Assembly: GCF_900111455.1 (NCBI RefSeq)
Contig: NZ_FOIE01000003.1
Coordinates: forward strand, 62,001 to 126,000
Source: Geodermatophilus poikilotrophus
Lineage (GTDB): Bacteria; Actinomycetota; Actinomycetes; Mycobacteriales; Geodermatophilaceae
Direction: 5' to 3'
DNA: 64,000 nt
In this document: piece by piece, positions 24,117-34,867 of the stretch
Numbering within the stretch: position 1 is the stretch's first letter
Layout: every line of letters begins with the position of its first letter
The notes under the pieces: model-generated
Seen by the model: only the letters and a program-made list of their open reading frames with translations
Database searches by the model: none
What the model was told of the DNA's origin: nothing
Program-made: the position numbers and the translations under genes

Positions 24117-25541
24117 TCAGGCGGACCGGCGCTCGGTCATGTCCGTCGGCGGTGCCTGCGGGTCCTTGCGGCCGCCGGTCTTGCCGACCGCGAACCCCGG
24201 CCCGAGCTCCTCCAGCGCCAGCCGCCCGTACACCTGCTGCTGGGTGGCCACCCGCTCGGCGCGGCCGCGGCCCAGGAAGCTGACCATCCAGTGCAGCACC
24301 GCGGTGACCCGGCTCTTGAAGCCCACGATGTACATCAGGTGCACGACCAGCCAGAGCACCCAGGCGAAGAAGCCCTCGAACTTGAGGTTCTTGATGTCGG
24401 CGACGGCGGAGAAGCGGGAGATCGTCGCCATGTTGCCCTTGTCGCGGTAGTGGAACGGACCGCGCGCCTCGCGCCCGGCGATCCGCCGCGTGATCTGGTC
24501 GGCGGCGTACCGCCCGCCCTGGATGGCGACCTGGGCCACGCCGGGCAACTTGTCCAGCGCCATCATGTCGCCGACGACGTGCACCTCGGGGTGCCCGGGC
24601 AGCGTGAGGTCGGGCAGCACGTTGATGCGTCCGGCGCGGTCGATCTCGGCGCCGGACTGCTCGGCGAGGAGCCGCCCGAGCGGGCTGGCCTGCACGCCCG
24701 CCGCCCACACCTTGGTGGCCGCCTGGATGCGGCGGACCTGCCCGTCGCGGTCCTTGACCGCCAGGCCGTCGGCGTCGAGGTCGGTGACCATCGCGCCGAG
24801 CTGGACCTCGACGCCGATCTCGTTGAGGTGCCGGCGGGCGCGCTCGCCGAGCTTCTCGCCGAACGGCGGCAGGACCTGCGGGGCGGCGTCGAGCAGGATG
24901 ATCCGGGCCTGGGTCGGGTCGATGCTGCGGAAGTCGCGGCGCAGGGTGCGGTGGGCCAGCTCGGCGATCTGCCCGGCCATCTCGACACCGGTCGGACCGG
25001 CGCCCACCACCACGAAGGTGAGCAGCCGGTCGCGCTCGGCCGGGTCCGTGGCGAGCTCGGCCAGCTCGAAGGCGCCGAAGATGCGCCCGCGCAGCTCCAG
25101 GGCGTCGTCGATGCTCTTCATGCCGGGCGCGAACACGGCGAAGCGGTCGTTGCCGAAGTAGGACTGCCCGGCGCCGGCGGCGACGATCAGCTCGTCGTAG
25201 GGGTGCACCGTGGTGCGGCCCAGGATGGTCGAGGTGACCGTGCGGGCGGCCAGGTCGACGCCGGTGACCTCGCCGAGGACGACCCGGGCGTTCTGCTGGT
25301 GCCGCAGGATCTCCCGGGTGGCCGGTGCGACCTCGCCCTCGGACAGGATGCCGGTGGCCACTTGGTACAGCAGCGGCTGGAACAGGTGGTGGCTGGTCTT
25401 GCCGATGACGGTGACGTCGACCGGGGCCCGCTTGAGCGCCTTGGCGGCGAACAGCCCGCCGAAGCCGGAGCCGACGATGACGACCCTGGGCCGGCCGGAC
25501 GGTGAGGTGCCGGCGGGGCCGGCCACAGGTGATGTCGTCAT
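24117..25541 (-). CDS. ndh: type II NADH dehydrogenase (NDH-2)
   Basis: 474 residues. Non-proton-pumping NADH:quinone oxidoreductase on the inner face of the membrane. The FAD motif VVIVGSGFGGLFAAKAL is at about 20-36, and the NADH motif VVVGAGPTGVEMAGQIAEL lies near the middle. The conserved quinone-side block VHVVGDMMALDKLPGVAQVAIQGGRYAA follows. The C-terminal FFAWVLWLVVHLMYIVGF is the membrane-binding helix of NDH-2 enzymes. Monocistronic; divergent from a small hydrolase gene. Confidence 0.93.
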   Translation of the reverse strand: MTTSPVAGPAGTSPSGRPRVVIVGSGFGGLFAAKALKRAPVDVTVIGKTSHHLFQPLLYQVATGILSEGEVAPATREILRHQQNARVVLGEVTGVDLAARTVTSTILGRTTVHPYDELIVAAGAGQSYFGNDRFAVFAPGMKSIDDALELRGRIFGAFELAELATDPAERDRLLTFVVVGAGPTGVEMAGQIAELAHRTLRRDFRSIDPTQARIILLDAAPQVLPPFGEKLGERARRHLNEIGVEVQLGAMVTDLDADGLAVKDRDGQVRRIQAATKVWAAGVQASPLGRLLAEQSGAEIDRAGRINVLPDLTLPGHPEVHVVGDMMALDKLPGVAQVAIQGGRYAADQITRRIAGREARGPFHYRDKGNMATISRFSAVADIKNLKFEGFFAWVLWLVVHLMYIVGFKSRVTAVLHWMVSFLGRGRAERVATQQQVYGRLALEELGPGFAVGKTGGRKDPQAPPTDMTERRSA

Positions 25542-25659
25542 GATGAATCAGTCTCCCACCTCGGTGTCCCGGGACGCGGACGCCCGGGAGCGATCCAGGT
25601 CACTGTCCGCCGTCCTACCCGCTGGTGAGCGGGTCACGCGGGCGCGGTAGACCGGTTCG

Positions 25660-26319
25660 GTGCCGAATCCCGCGACCCGGCCGGTCCTCGTCCCCGGCCT
25701 CGGGCTCGACGGGCGCTCGTCGGCCCGGCTCCGGGAGCTGGTGCCGGCCGACGTCGTCCTGCTGCCGGGGATGGGGCTGCCGGGCCCGGTGCCGTCGCTC
25801 GAGGAGCTCACCGTCCTGCTGCGGGACCGGCTCGGTGGCGGGCCGGTGCTGCTGGTCGGCCACTCCCAGAGCTGTCAGGTGGTCGCCGCCCTGGCCGGTG
25901 ACCCGCGCGTCACCGGGCTGGTGCTGTTGGGGCCGACCACCGATCCCCGCCTGCGGTCGGGGGGAGGACTGCTCCGGCGGTGGGTGGCGACGGCGGTCGG
26001 GGAGCGGTGGCCGCACGCGCTGCTGGCGCTGCCGCAGTGGCTGCGCACCGGGCCGCGGGCGATGCGGCAGCTGTGGGCCGTGGCCTCACCCGACCGGATC
26101 GACGTCCGGCTGCGGACCGTCGGCGTCCCGGTGACCGTCGTCCGCGGCACTCGCGACCGGCTCTGCGCGCACGACTGGGCCGCCGCCGTGGCCGCGGCCG
26201 CGCCCCGCGGCCGGCTGGTCGAGCTGCCGGGCGCGGCGCACCTGACCCCGATGACCCACCCGGGGGAGGTCGCGGCCCTCGTGCGGGAGTCCGCGGCGGA
26301 GCGGCGCCCGGGCGCCTGA
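25660..26319 (+). CDS. alpha/beta hydrolase
   Basis: 219 residues. Nucleophile elbow VGHSQSCQVV with Ser at about residue 69, PGLGLDGRSS near the N-terminus, acid Asp probably in VRGTRDRLCA and base His in PGAAHLTPMTHP. It belongs to the small alpha/beta hydrolase group without a large cap, so substrate prediction is not justified. A TAGACC 6 nt before GTG 25660 suggests a leaderless start. It is followed after 57-63 nt by the ROK regulator. Confidence 0.75.
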   Translation: MPNPATRPVLVPGLGLDGRSSARLRELVPADVVLLPGMGLPGPVPSLEELTVLLRDRLGGGPVLLVGHSQSCQVVAALAGDPRVTGLVLLGPTTDPRLRSGGGLLRRWVATAVGERWPHALLALPQWLRTGPRAMRQLWAVASPDRIDVRLRTVGVPVTVVRGTRDRLCAHDWAAAVAAAAPRGRLVELPGAAHLTPMTHPGEVAALVRESAAERRPGA

Positions 26320-26382
26320 CGACGGGGAACGCGGGCGGCCCGGGCGCTCGGGTGGGTGGCCGCTGCGTGACACGATGTGCTC

Positions 26383-27549
26383 GTGGCCTCCTCCTCCGCC
26401 TCGGCCGGCGCGCTGCTGCGGCACGTCCGCACCGGCCGCGCGCGCAGCCGGGCCGAGCTGGTGGCGCTGACCGGCGCCTCGCGGAACACCGTCAGCGCCC
26501 GGGTCGACCAGCTGATCGCGGCCAACCTCCTCGCCGAGGGCGGCCGCGGCTGGAGCACCGGCGGGCGCCCGCCGACGCTCCTGCAGTTCAACAGCCGCGC
26601 GGGCTGCGTGCTCGCCGTCGACCTGGGCGTCACGAGCGTCGACGTCGCCGTCACCGACCTCTCGGCGCAGGTCCTGGCCACCGTCGGCCACTCCATCGAC
26701 ATCGCCGACGGCCCCCGGCCGGTGCTGGCCGAGGTCGACCGGCTGGCCCAGCTGGTCCTCGCCGACGCGGGCCTGGAGCCGGCCGACGTGTGCGCCGTGG
26801 GGGTCGGCGTCCCCGGCCCGGTGGAGCACTCCAGCGGGCGCCCGTTCCACCCGCCGATCATGCCCGGCTGGCACGACTTCCCGATCCCCAGCGCCTTCGG
26901 CCGCTACGAGTGCCCGGTCTACGTCGACAACGACGTGAACGTCATGGCGCTGGGGGAGATGGGCGCCGCCGGGTCGGTGCAGGACGTGCTGGTCGTCAAG
27001 GTCGGCACCGGCATCGGCTGCGGCGTCATCGTCGACGGGCGGGTCTACCGCGGGGCGCAGGGCAGCGCCGGGGACATCGGGCACATCCACGTGACGACGC
27101 CCGACGGGCGGCTGGTGACCTGCCGCTGCGGCCAGGAGAACTGCCTGGAGGCGCTCGCCGGCGGAGGTGCGCTGCTCACTGACGCCGTCGCGGCGGGGCT
27201 CCCGGTCCGCACCACCCGCGAGGTCGTGGAGCGAGCCGCCCAGGGCGACGGTGCGGCGATCGAGCTGGTCCGCGAGGCCGGGCGGACGATCGGCACGGTG
27301 CTCGCGGCGCTGGTCAACTTCTTCAACCCGCACCGCATCGTGGTGACCGGCGGCGTGGCCCAGGCCGGCGTCCCGCTGCTCGCGGGCATCCGGGAGTCGG
27401 TGTACCGGCGGTCCATGCCGCTGGCCGCCCGCGCGCTGGAGATTACCGTCAGCGCGGCTCCGGAGCTGTCCGGCCGGATCGGCGCCGCCCTGATGGCCAT
27501 CGAGGGCTTCCTCGACGAGGAGTCGGTCGAGCAGGCCCTCGCGCGGTGA
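26383..27549 (+). CDS. ROK family sugar-responsive regulator
   Basis: 388 residues. A winged helix (about 18-60: SRAELVALTGASRNTVSARVDQLIAANLL) precedes a ROK domain. The domain has ATP-like motif DLGVTSVDVAVTDL, GVGVPGPVE, sugar-contact DNDVNVMALGE, and zinc site GHIHV...CRCGQENCLEALAGG. It probably represses the adjacent ABC transporter/dehydrogenase operon and releases DNA on binding a sugar. The catalytic-type Asp is retained in NDVN, so residual kinase activity cannot be excluded. GTG 26383 is chosen (CACGAT 6 nt upstream); GTG 26377 is the alternative. Confidence 0.9.
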   Translation: MASSSASAGALLRHVRTGRARSRAELVALTGASRNTVSARVDQLIAANLLAEGGRGWSTGGRPPTLLQFNSRAGCVLAVDLGVTSVDVAVTDLSAQVLATVGHSIDIADGPRPVLAEVDRLAQLVLADAGLEPADVCAVGVGVPGPVEHSSGRPFHPPIMPGWHDFPIPSAFGRYECPVYVDNDVNVMALGEMGAAGSVQDVLVVKVGTGIGCGVIVDGRVYRGAQGSAGDIGHIHVTTPDGRLVTCRCGQENCLEALAGGGALLTDAVAAGLPVRTTREVVERAAQGDGAAIELVREAGRTIGTVLAALVNFFNPHRIVVTGGVAQAGVPLLAGIRESVYRRSMPLAARALEITVSAAPELSGRIGAALMAIEGFLDEESVEQALAR

Positions 27550-27577
27550 CGCGGTCGGCCCACCGGCCGAGACCGCG
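27550..27577 (+). terminator. hairpin after ROK gene
   Basis: CGCGGTCGGCC (27550-27560), loop CACC, then GGCC-GA-GACCGCG (27565-27577) form a strong stem with a 2-nt bulge directly at the ROK stop codon. No U-tract follows, as is usual in high-GC actinobacteria. It would isolate the regulator from the transport operon. Confidence 0.6.
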
Positions 27578-27744
27578 ACCACTGTCGTTCCCTGCCCGGT
27601 GAGCCCTCCCGTCGGACCCGCCGGGGACGCTGCGGCCCTGCCGACGGGCACGACACCGCGGCCACGTCCGGACACGCCCGGCGCGGCAGCTGGGGTCCGG
27701 AGCACCGTCACGCCATCGGGTCTCGTTTCGGCAACCCCCGTTCA

Positions 27745-27779
27745 GTGGTCTTGACCACGTCCGGCACGGCCCCTTATGT
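27745..27779 (+). promoter_or_regulatory. promoter and operator of sugar transport operon
   Basis: TTGACC (27751-27756) and TTATGT (27774-27779) are spaced by exactly 17 nt, the best sigma-70-like promoter in the window. A perfect inverted repeat GTGGTC-TT-GACCAC (27745-27758) overlaps the -35, so a bound regulator would block RNA polymerase. The neighbouring ROK protein is the obvious candidate. Confidence 0.7.
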
Positions 27780-27804
27780 TCTCGCTTCAGCCGACTAATG
27801 GTCA

Positions 27805-29423
<1,619 letters not shown>

Positions 29424-29427
<4 letters not shown>

Positions 29428-30590
29428 GCAGCACGACCGCGACGACGGGGACCGACGCCCCGCAGCAGCCGTCCGGCGCCGCAGCGCGCCGCGGCGGCTC
29501 GGGGTTCCTCGCCGGGCCCATCGGCCGCAACCTCGGCCTGGTCGTCGCCCTGGCGGTGCTCTGCATCGTCGGCACCGCCACCGCCCCCGACCGGTTCCTC
29601 GCCATCGACAACGTGCTCACCATCCTGCGGCTGGCCGCCGTGATCGGCGTGGTGAGCATCGGGATGACGTTCGTGATCATCGGCGGTGGCATCGACCTGT
29701 CGGTCGGCGCGATCGTGGCGCTGTCCTCGGTGTGGGCGACGACGCTGGCCACCCAGGCGATGGCGGCGGACGTCCACTGGATCGTCATGGTGGTCACCGC
29801 GCTCCTGGTGGGCGCCGGGTGCGGGCTGGTCAACGGGATAGTCATCGCCTACGGCAAGCTCGTCGCCTTCATCGCCACGCTGGCCATGCTCGCGGCCGCC
29901 CGCGGCCTGGCCGAGATCATCGCCAACCGGCGCACCCAGATCGTGCAGGACCGCGACTTCCTCGCCTTCTTCTCCGGCGACGTCCTCGGGGTCCCCACGC
30001 TGGTGGTCATCTTCGCGCTGGTCGCCGTCGCCGGGTGGGTGCTGCTCAACCGGACGACGTTCGGCCGGCGCACCTTCGCCGTCGGCGGCAACGCCGAGGC
30101 CGCGCGGCTGGCCGGCATCCGGGTGCAGCGGCACACCATGTGGCTCTACGTGCTCTCCGGCGTCACCTGCGGCATCGCCGCGGTCATGCTCATGGCCCGC
30201 ACGACGACCGGCAGCTCCACCCACGGCACGCTCTACGAGCTGGACGCGATCGCCGCGGTGGTGATCGGCGGCACGCTGCTCATCGGCGGCCGCGGGACCA
30301 TCGTCGGCACCGTCCTGGGCGTGCTCATCTTCACCACGCTCGGCAACGTCTTCACGCTGAACAACCTGTCCAGCTCCGCCCAGGCGGTCGCCCGCGGCGT
30401 GATCATCGTCGTCGCCGTCCTGCTGCAGATGCGGCTGGCGACCGGCTCGTTCAGCCTCGGTCGGCTCGGCCGCGGCGCCGGCACCGGCAGCCCGCCCGCC
30501 CCGGCCGGCGCGGCCGGCACGGTCTCCGGCGGCGCGACGCCCGGCGGCCCCGGCGGCCCCGCGCCCGGCGCGACGACCGACCGCCCCTGA
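29424..30590 (+). CDS. sugar ABC transporter permease (RbsC/CUT2 type)
   Basis: 388 residues with 8-10 membrane helices. GMTFVIIGGGIDLSVGAIVAL is the hallmark segment of CUT2 permeases, followed by NGIVIAYGKLVAFIATLAML and the cytoplasmic coupling loop FGRRTFAVGGNAEAARLAGI, and IGGTLLIGGRGTIVGTVLGV near the end. The C-terminal 35 residues are a Gly/Pro/Ala-rich tail, longer than usual. The ATG overlaps the ATPase stop (ATGA). A hairpin starts 4 nt after the stop. Confidence 0.92.
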
Positions 30591-30593
30591 CGC

Positions 30594-30620
30594 GGTCCGG
30601 GGCGGCACCGTCCCCGGACC
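30594..30620 (+). terminator. intercistronic hairpin, permease to binding-protein gene
   Basis: GGTCCGGGG (30594-30602) pairs perfectly with CCCCGGACC (30612-30620) across a 9-nt loop, 4 nt after the permease stop. It probably acts as a partial terminator or a 3'-end stabiliser within the operon. Confidence 0.55.
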
Positions 30621-30687
30621 GGCACCACCGCACCACCCCGACCACCTGGCCGACGACAGCCAGGGAGGCGATACCCGAGGAGAGAAC

Positions 30688-31746
30688 ATGTCTGCAGCGA
30701 GGCAGCGCCCGTTCCGTCGTGTCACGTCGACCGCGCTCGCCGTCCTCGGCGCCGGCGTCCTGGTCGCCGGCTGCACGAGCAACACCCCTGAGGCCTCCGG
30801 CGGCGGTGGCGGGGGCGGCGGCGAGGCCGCCAGCCCCAACGACGAGGCCGGCGAGACGGTGCGCATCGGCTTCTCCGCGCCCGCCGCCGACCACGGCTGG
30901 ATGGCCGGCATCAGCCAGGCCGCGCAGGCCGAGGCCGACCGCTACGAGGACGTCGAGCTCTCGATCGCCGAGGGCACCAACGACGTCAGCACCCAGATCA
31001 GCCAGGTCGAGACCTTCATCAACGAGGGCGTCGACGCGATCGTGCTGCTGCCCTTCGACGGGGCCGCGCTGACCCCCGTCGCACTGCGGGCCATGGAGGC
31101 CGGCATCCCGGTCATCAACGTCGACCGCGAGTTCAACAGCCCGTTCGCCGCCCGGGCCACCGTCCTCGGCGACAACTACGGCATGGGTGTCTCGGCCGGC
31201 CAGTACATCTGCACGCAGCTGGGCGACCAGCCCGACGCGGTCGTCGCGGAGATCGCCGGCATCGACTCGCTGCCGCTGACGCAGGACCGCAGCCGGGGCT
31301 TCGCCGACGCACTGGCCGAGTGCGGCCTCAACGTGGACAACCGCGTGGCGGCGGACTTCACCGTCGAGGGCGGGGAGCGGACCGCGGCGAACCTGCTGCA
31401 GGCCGCGCCGCAGATCGACGCTGTCTGGAACCACGACGACGACCAGGGCGTCGGCGTCCTGGCCGCCATCAACAACGCCGGCCGCAGCGAGTTCTTCATG
31501 GTCGGCGGCGCGGGCTCGGCCAACGCGATGCGCGAGATCCAGTCCGGCCAGTCGGTGCTCGACGCCACGGTCATCTACCCGCACACCCAGGCCGCGGACG
31601 GCATCGCGCTCGCCCGGCTGATCGCGCAGGACAAGAGCCTGTCCGACCTCACCTCCCAGGGGGTGCCGCAGCGGATCGTGCTCGACGCGCCCGTCGTGAC
31701 CGCCGAGAACGTCGACCAGTACATCGACGCCGCGTTCGAGTCCTGA
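30688..31746 (+). CDS. sugar-binding lipoprotein of ABC transporter
   Basis: 352 residues. A type II signal peptide ends in lipobox LVAGC (Cys about 29), followed by an eight-glycine tether and then a periplasmic-binding-protein fold of the Peripla_BP_4 class: RIGFSAPAADHGWMAGIS, GVDAIVLLPFDGAALTPV, IPVINVDREFNS, GGERTAANLLQA, and DAVWNHDDDQGVGVLAAI. DREF and NHDDD are positions that contact sugar in ribose/galactose-type proteins. It delivers substrate to the permease/ATPase encoded upstream. A good leader (GAGGAGA) precedes ATG 30688. Flanked by two hairpins. Confidence 0.92.
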   Translation: MSAARQRPFRRVTSTALAVLGAGVLVAGCTSNTPEASGGGGGGGGEAASPNDEAGETVRIGFSAPAADHGWMAGISQAAQAEADRYEDVELSIAEGTNDVSTQISQVETFINEGVDAIVLLPFDGAALTPVALRAMEAGIPVINVDREFNSPFAARATVLGDNYGMGVSAGQYICTQLGDQPDAVVAEIAGIDSLPLTQDRSRGFADALAECGLNVDNRVAADFTVEGGERTAANLLQAAPQIDAVWNHDDDQGVGVLAAINNAGRSEFFMVGGAGSANAMREIQSGQSVLDATVIYPHTQAADGIALARLIAQDKSLSDLTSQGVPQRIVLDAPVVTAENVDQYIDAAFES

Positions 31747-31760
31747 CCCGCTGATGCGGA

Positions 31761-31795
31761 GTCGCCGGGTGCCGCGACGAGCGGCACCCGGCGAC
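31761..31795 (+). terminator. strong intercistronic hairpin after binding-protein gene
   Basis: GTCGCCGGGTGCCGC (31761-31775), loop GACGA, and GCGGCACCCGGCGAC (31781-31795) form a perfect 15-bp stem, 15 nt after the stop and 17 nt before the dehydrogenase start. It may cut read-through into the catabolic genes and protect the upstream message. Confidence 0.7.
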
Positions 31796-31812
31796 CCGAC
31801 CGAGGAGCCCGC

Positions 31813-32976
31813 ATGACCCCGACCCTCGGCGTCGGCCTGATCGGCTACGCCTTCATGGGCGCCGCGCACTCGCAGGCCTGGCGCACCGCCCCCCACTTCT
31901 TCGACCTGCCGCTGCGTCCCGAGCTGACCGTGCTCGCCGGCCGGGACGCCGTCCGCGTCGCCGACGCCGCCGAGCGGCTGGGCTGGACGTCGACCGAGAC
32001 CGACTGGCGCCGCGTGCTCGAGCGCGACGACGTCAGCCTCGTGGACGTGTGCACGCCCGGTGACACCCACGCCGAGATCGCGATCGCCGCGCTCGAGGCG
32101 GGCAAGCACGTGCTCTGCGAGAAGCCCCTGGCCAACACGGTCGCCGAGGCCGAGGCGATGGCCGACGCCGCCGCCCGCGCCGCCGCCCGCGGAGTGCGGT
32201 CGATGGTCGGCTTCACCTACCGCCGCGTCCCGGCCATCGGCCTGGCCCGGCAGCTGGTCGCCGACGGCCGCCTCGGCGAGATCCGGCACGTGCGCGCCCA
32301 GTACCTGCAGGACTGGATCGCCGACCCGACCGCGCCGATGTCGTGGCGGCTGGACAAGGACAAGGCCGGCTCGGGCGCGCTCGGCGACATCGGCGCGCAC
32401 ATCGTCGACCTGACCCAGCACATCACCGGGCAGCGGCTCACCGGCGTCAGCGCGCTGCTGGAGACCTTCGTCGAGGAGCGCCCGCTGCCGGCGTCGGCCG
32501 GGTCGCTGTCCGGCGTCGCGGGCGAGGGCATGGGCACGGTCACCGTCGACGACGCCGCGGTGTTCCTCGGCCGGTTCAACGGGGGGGCGCTGGCCAGCTT
32601 CGAGGCCACCCGGTTCGCCCTCGGCCGGAAGAACGCCATCCGGATCGAGGTCAACGGCTCGCGCGGCAGCCTGGCCTTCGACTTCGAGGACATGAACGTC
32701 CTGCAGTTCTTCGACGGCGACGAGCCGGCCGCGACCGCGGGCTTCCGGCGCATCCTCGTCACCGAGCCCGAGCACCCCTACGTCGGCGCCTGGTGGCCGG
32801 CGGGGCACGGCCTGGGCTACGAGCACGGCTTCACCCACCAGGTCGTCGACCTGGTGACCGCCATCGCCAAGGGCGAGGACCCGAGGCCGTCCTTCGCCGA
32901 CGGGCTGCAGGTGCAGCGGGTGCTCGACGCCGTCGAGCGCAGCGCCGCCGCCCGTTCCGTGTGGACCGACATCTGA
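31813..32976 (+). CDS. Gfo/Idh/MocA family sugar dehydrogenase
   Basis: 387 residues. N-terminal Rossmann domain with [18 protein letters not shown] (about 7-24), conserved [14 protein letters not shown] (about 100-113) where Lys is the catalytic-type residue, and a C-terminal beta domain with [22 protein letters not shown] and [17 protein letters not shown] (His region for substrate). Family enzymes oxidise or reduce sugar hydroxyls with NAD(P), including inositol and glycoside C3 positions. Its place after a sugar ABC transporter and before a TIM-barrel enzyme marks it as the first catabolic step of the imported compound. Confidence 0.9.
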   Translation: MTPTLGVGLIGYAFMGAAHSQAWRTAPHFFDLPLRPELTVLAGRDAVRVADAAERLGWTSTETDWRRVLERDDVSLVDVCTPGDTHAEIAIAALEAGKHVLCEKPLANTVAEAEAMADAAARAAARGVRSMVGFTYRRVPAIGLARQLVADGRLGEIRHVRAQYLQDWIADPTAPMSWRLDKDKAGSGALGDIGAHIVDLTQHITGQRLTGVSALLETFVEERPLPASAGSLSGVAGEGMGTVTVDDAAVFLGRFNGGALASFEATRFALGRKNAIRIEVNGSRGSLAFDFEDMNVLQFFDGDEPAATAGFRRILVTEPEHPYVGAWWPAGHGLGYEHGFTHQVVDLVTAIAKGEDPRPSFADGLQVQRVLDAVERSAAARSVWTDI

Positions 32977-33090
32977 GAAAGGACCCCCCTGCCCCCCGCC
33001 GCGCGCAGGCTCGCGGCGGGGCCCTGCAGGGGAGCCGCTCGTCCACTCCCCGCGAGCTCGCGGCGGGGCCCGGGACGAGGCCGACCAAGA
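32977..33090. repeat. dispersed GC-rich intergenic repeat (copy d)
   Basis: Two related blocks: GCGCAGGCTCGCGGCGGGGCCCT (about 33003-33025) and GCGAGCTCGCGGCGGGGCCCG (about 33052-33072), preceded by a run AAGGACCCCCC. The shared core is CGCGGCGGGGCCC. It lies within the operon between dehydrogenase and TIM-barrel genes; a ribosome site AGAGGAGA follows at about 33090. It may create another hairpin between operon segments. Confidence 0.55.
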
Positions 33091-33100
33091 GGAGACCACG

Positions 33101-34108
33101 ATGCCCCGTCCCGTCACCCTGTTCACCGGCCAGTGGGCCGACCTGCCGTTCGAGGAGGTGGCCCGGCTCGCCTCCGAGTGGGGCTACGACGGCCTGGAGA
33201 TCGCCTGCTGGGGCGACCACCTCGACGTCGAGCGCGCGGCGAACGACGACTCCTACGTGCAGGAGCGCCTGGAGATCCTGAAGCGGCACGACCTGCAGGT
33301 CTTCGCGATCTCCAACCACCTCAACGGCCAGGCCGTCTGCGACGACCCGATCGATGAACGGCACCGCGGCATGGTGCACCCCCGCGTGTGGGGCGACGGC
33401 GATCCCGAGGGCGTCCGGCAGCGGGCGGCCGAGGAGATGAAGACGACCGCCCGCGCGGCGGCGAAGCTGGGCGTGAAGACCGTCGTCGGGTTCACCGGGT
33501 CGAAGATCTGGAAGACCGTGGCGATGTTCCCGCCGGTGCCCGAGTCGATGGTCGAGGACGGCTACCGCGACTTCGCCGACCGCTGGAACCCGATCCTCGA
33601 CGTCTTCGACGAGGTCGGGGTGCGGTTCGCGCACGAGGTGCACCCGTCGGAGATCGCCTACGACTACTGGACGACGGTCCGCACGATGGAGGCCATCGGC
33701 CACCGGGAGGCCTTCGGGCTCAACTGGGACCCCAGCCACTTCGTGTGGCAGGACCTCGACCCGGTCTCGTTCATCTGGGACTTCAAGGACCGGATCTACC
33801 ACGTCGACTGCAAGGACGCGAAGAAGCAGGTCGGGAACGGGCGGAACGGCCGGATGGGTTCGCACCTGCCGTGGGCCGACCCGCGGCGCGGCTGGGACTT
33901 CGTCTCCACCGGCCACGGCGACGTCCCGTGGGAGGCCTGCTTCCGGATGCTGAACACCATCGGCTACGACGGGCCGATCTCGGTCGAGTGGGAGGACGCC
34001 GGCATGGACCGCCTGGTCGGCGCCCCCGAGGCGCTGGCGTTCGTGCGCCGGCTGGCCTTCGACCCGCCCGCGGCCGCCTTCGACGCGGCCTTCGCCAGCG
34101 GCAACTGA
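33101..34108 (+). CDS. TIM-barrel sugar isomerase/epimerase-type enzyme (AP-endonuclease-2 superfamily)
   Basis: 335 residues. A xylose-isomerase-like barrel with strands [57 protein letters not shown] (metal Glu/His), [13 protein letters not shown] (Asp/His), [10 protein letters not shown] and [11 protein letters not shown] (final Glu). The metal-binding set Glu-Asp-His-Glu is intact. Functions in this superfamily include epimerases, isomerases, dehydratases and, with Gfo/Idh/MocA partners, 3-ketoglycoside-cleaving enzymes. Its exact reaction is not readable from sequence. Last gene of the sugar module; AGAGGAGA precedes ATG 33101. Confidence 0.88.
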   Translation: MPRPVTLFTGQWADLPFEEVARLASEWGYDGLEIACWGDHLDVERAANDDSYVQERLEILKRHDLQVFAISNHLNGQAVCDDPIDERHRGMVHPRVWGDGDPEGVRQRAAEEMKTTARAAAKLGVKTVVGFTGSKIWKTVAMFPPVPESMVEDGYRDFADRWNPILDVFDEVGVRFAHEVHPSEIAYDYWTTVRTMEAIGHREAFGLNWDPSHFVWQDLDPVSFIWDFKDRIYHVDCKDAKKQVGNGRNGRMGSHLPWADPRRGWDFVSTGHGDVPWEACFRMLNTIGYDGPISVEWEDAGMDRLVGAPEALAFVRRLAFDPPAAAFDAAFASGN

Positions 34109-34139
34109 CGGCCGGGAGGTGGACGGCGGTCGGGGGTCC

Positions 34140-34270
34140 CGCCGCCCACCTCCCGGAGGTCGCGACCCCGTCCCGGGCCGGCCCCGTCCAGAGCCTCGCC
34201 GCGAGCCTGCGAGCGGTGCGGGGGACGGGGTCCTCCTCCTCCGGAGGGCGCGGGCAGGCGGGGTCCTCCC
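34140..34270. repeat. dispersed GC-rich intergenic repeat (copy e)
   Basis: Between the converging sugar-module and cupredoxin genes: ACCCCGTCCC, GCCTCGCCGCGAGCCTGCGAGC, ACGGGGTCCTCCTCC and GGGGTCCTCCCTCAGG, the last touching the facing stop codon. Layout matches copies a and c. Likely bidirectional termination. Confidence 0.55.
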
Positions 34271-34762
34271 TCAGGCGGCGACGGTGACCGGCAACTCCAT
34301 GCCGGCCGCACGGTGCGCGCCGACGGAGCAGTAGAAGACGTAGTCGCCGGGCGCGAGCTCGACCTCGAGCGTGGCCGACTCACCCGGCTGCAGCACCTCG
34401 GTGGCTGCGACGTCGCTGCCGCCCTGCTCGACGACGAAGTCGTGCGGCATGCGGCCGCTGTTGGTGACCTCGAAGGAGTACGTGCCGGCCGAGAGCGAGT
34501 CCTCGGAGAGCTCGATGTACATCTCGCCCTCGTCGACCGACACCGTCTGGCTCTCGGCCTGCGCCGGAGCGCTCGACGAGGAGGAGGTCGGAGCCGCGGT
34601 CGAGGTGGTGGCCTCCGCGCTGGTCGAGGGTGCGCTGCTGGTGGCTGCGGCGTCGGCGGCGTCGTCCTCCGCGGAGCAGCCGGTCACCAGGCCGATCCCG
34701 AGGGCCAGGACGAGCGGCGCGACGCGGCGGGCAGGGCGGGCAGAACCGGTCGCGTGGGGCAC
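34271..34762 (-). CDS. cupredoxin-domain lipoprotein
   Basis: 163 residues. Signal peptide ending in lipobox LVTGC (25-29), a Ser/Thr/Ala linker of about 40 residues, and a plastocyanin-like domain (about 72-163). All four type-1 copper ligands are present: His107 (RMPHDFVVE), Cys145 (YVFYCSVGAH), His150 and Met155. It is probably a membrane-tethered blue copper protein or copper carrier on the outside of the cell. GTG 34762 has AGGAGG about 6 nt upstream and is preferred to the upstream in-frame ATG 34837. No redox partner gene is adjacent. Confidence 0.88.
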   Translation of the reverse strand: MPHATGSARPARRVAPLVLALGIGLVTGCSAEDDAADAAATSSAPSTSAEATTSTAAPTSSSSSAPAQAESQTVSVDEGEMYIELSEDSLSAGTYSFEVTNSGRMPHDFVVEQGGSDVAATEVLQPGESATLEVELAPGDYVFYCSVGAHRAAGMELPVTVAA

Positions 34763-34867
34763 GCGGGACCTCCTGGGAGCCGACGGGACCCCGCCCCGAC
34801 GGCGGCTCCCCGTAGCCGGGGATGCTGCAACGCTCACGCACCCGCGCGGAAGCCCCCGACCCGTGCA

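Noticed and set aside
22316-24283. A 655-residue frame overlapping the erythromycin-esterase-like and esterase genes
   Set aside because: The overlapped genes have full family motifs; this frame is Arg/Ala-rich without any.
34763-34867. A separate small gene between the cupredoxin and hydrolase genes
   Set aside because: Only about 105 nt with no start and ribosome site combination of its own.
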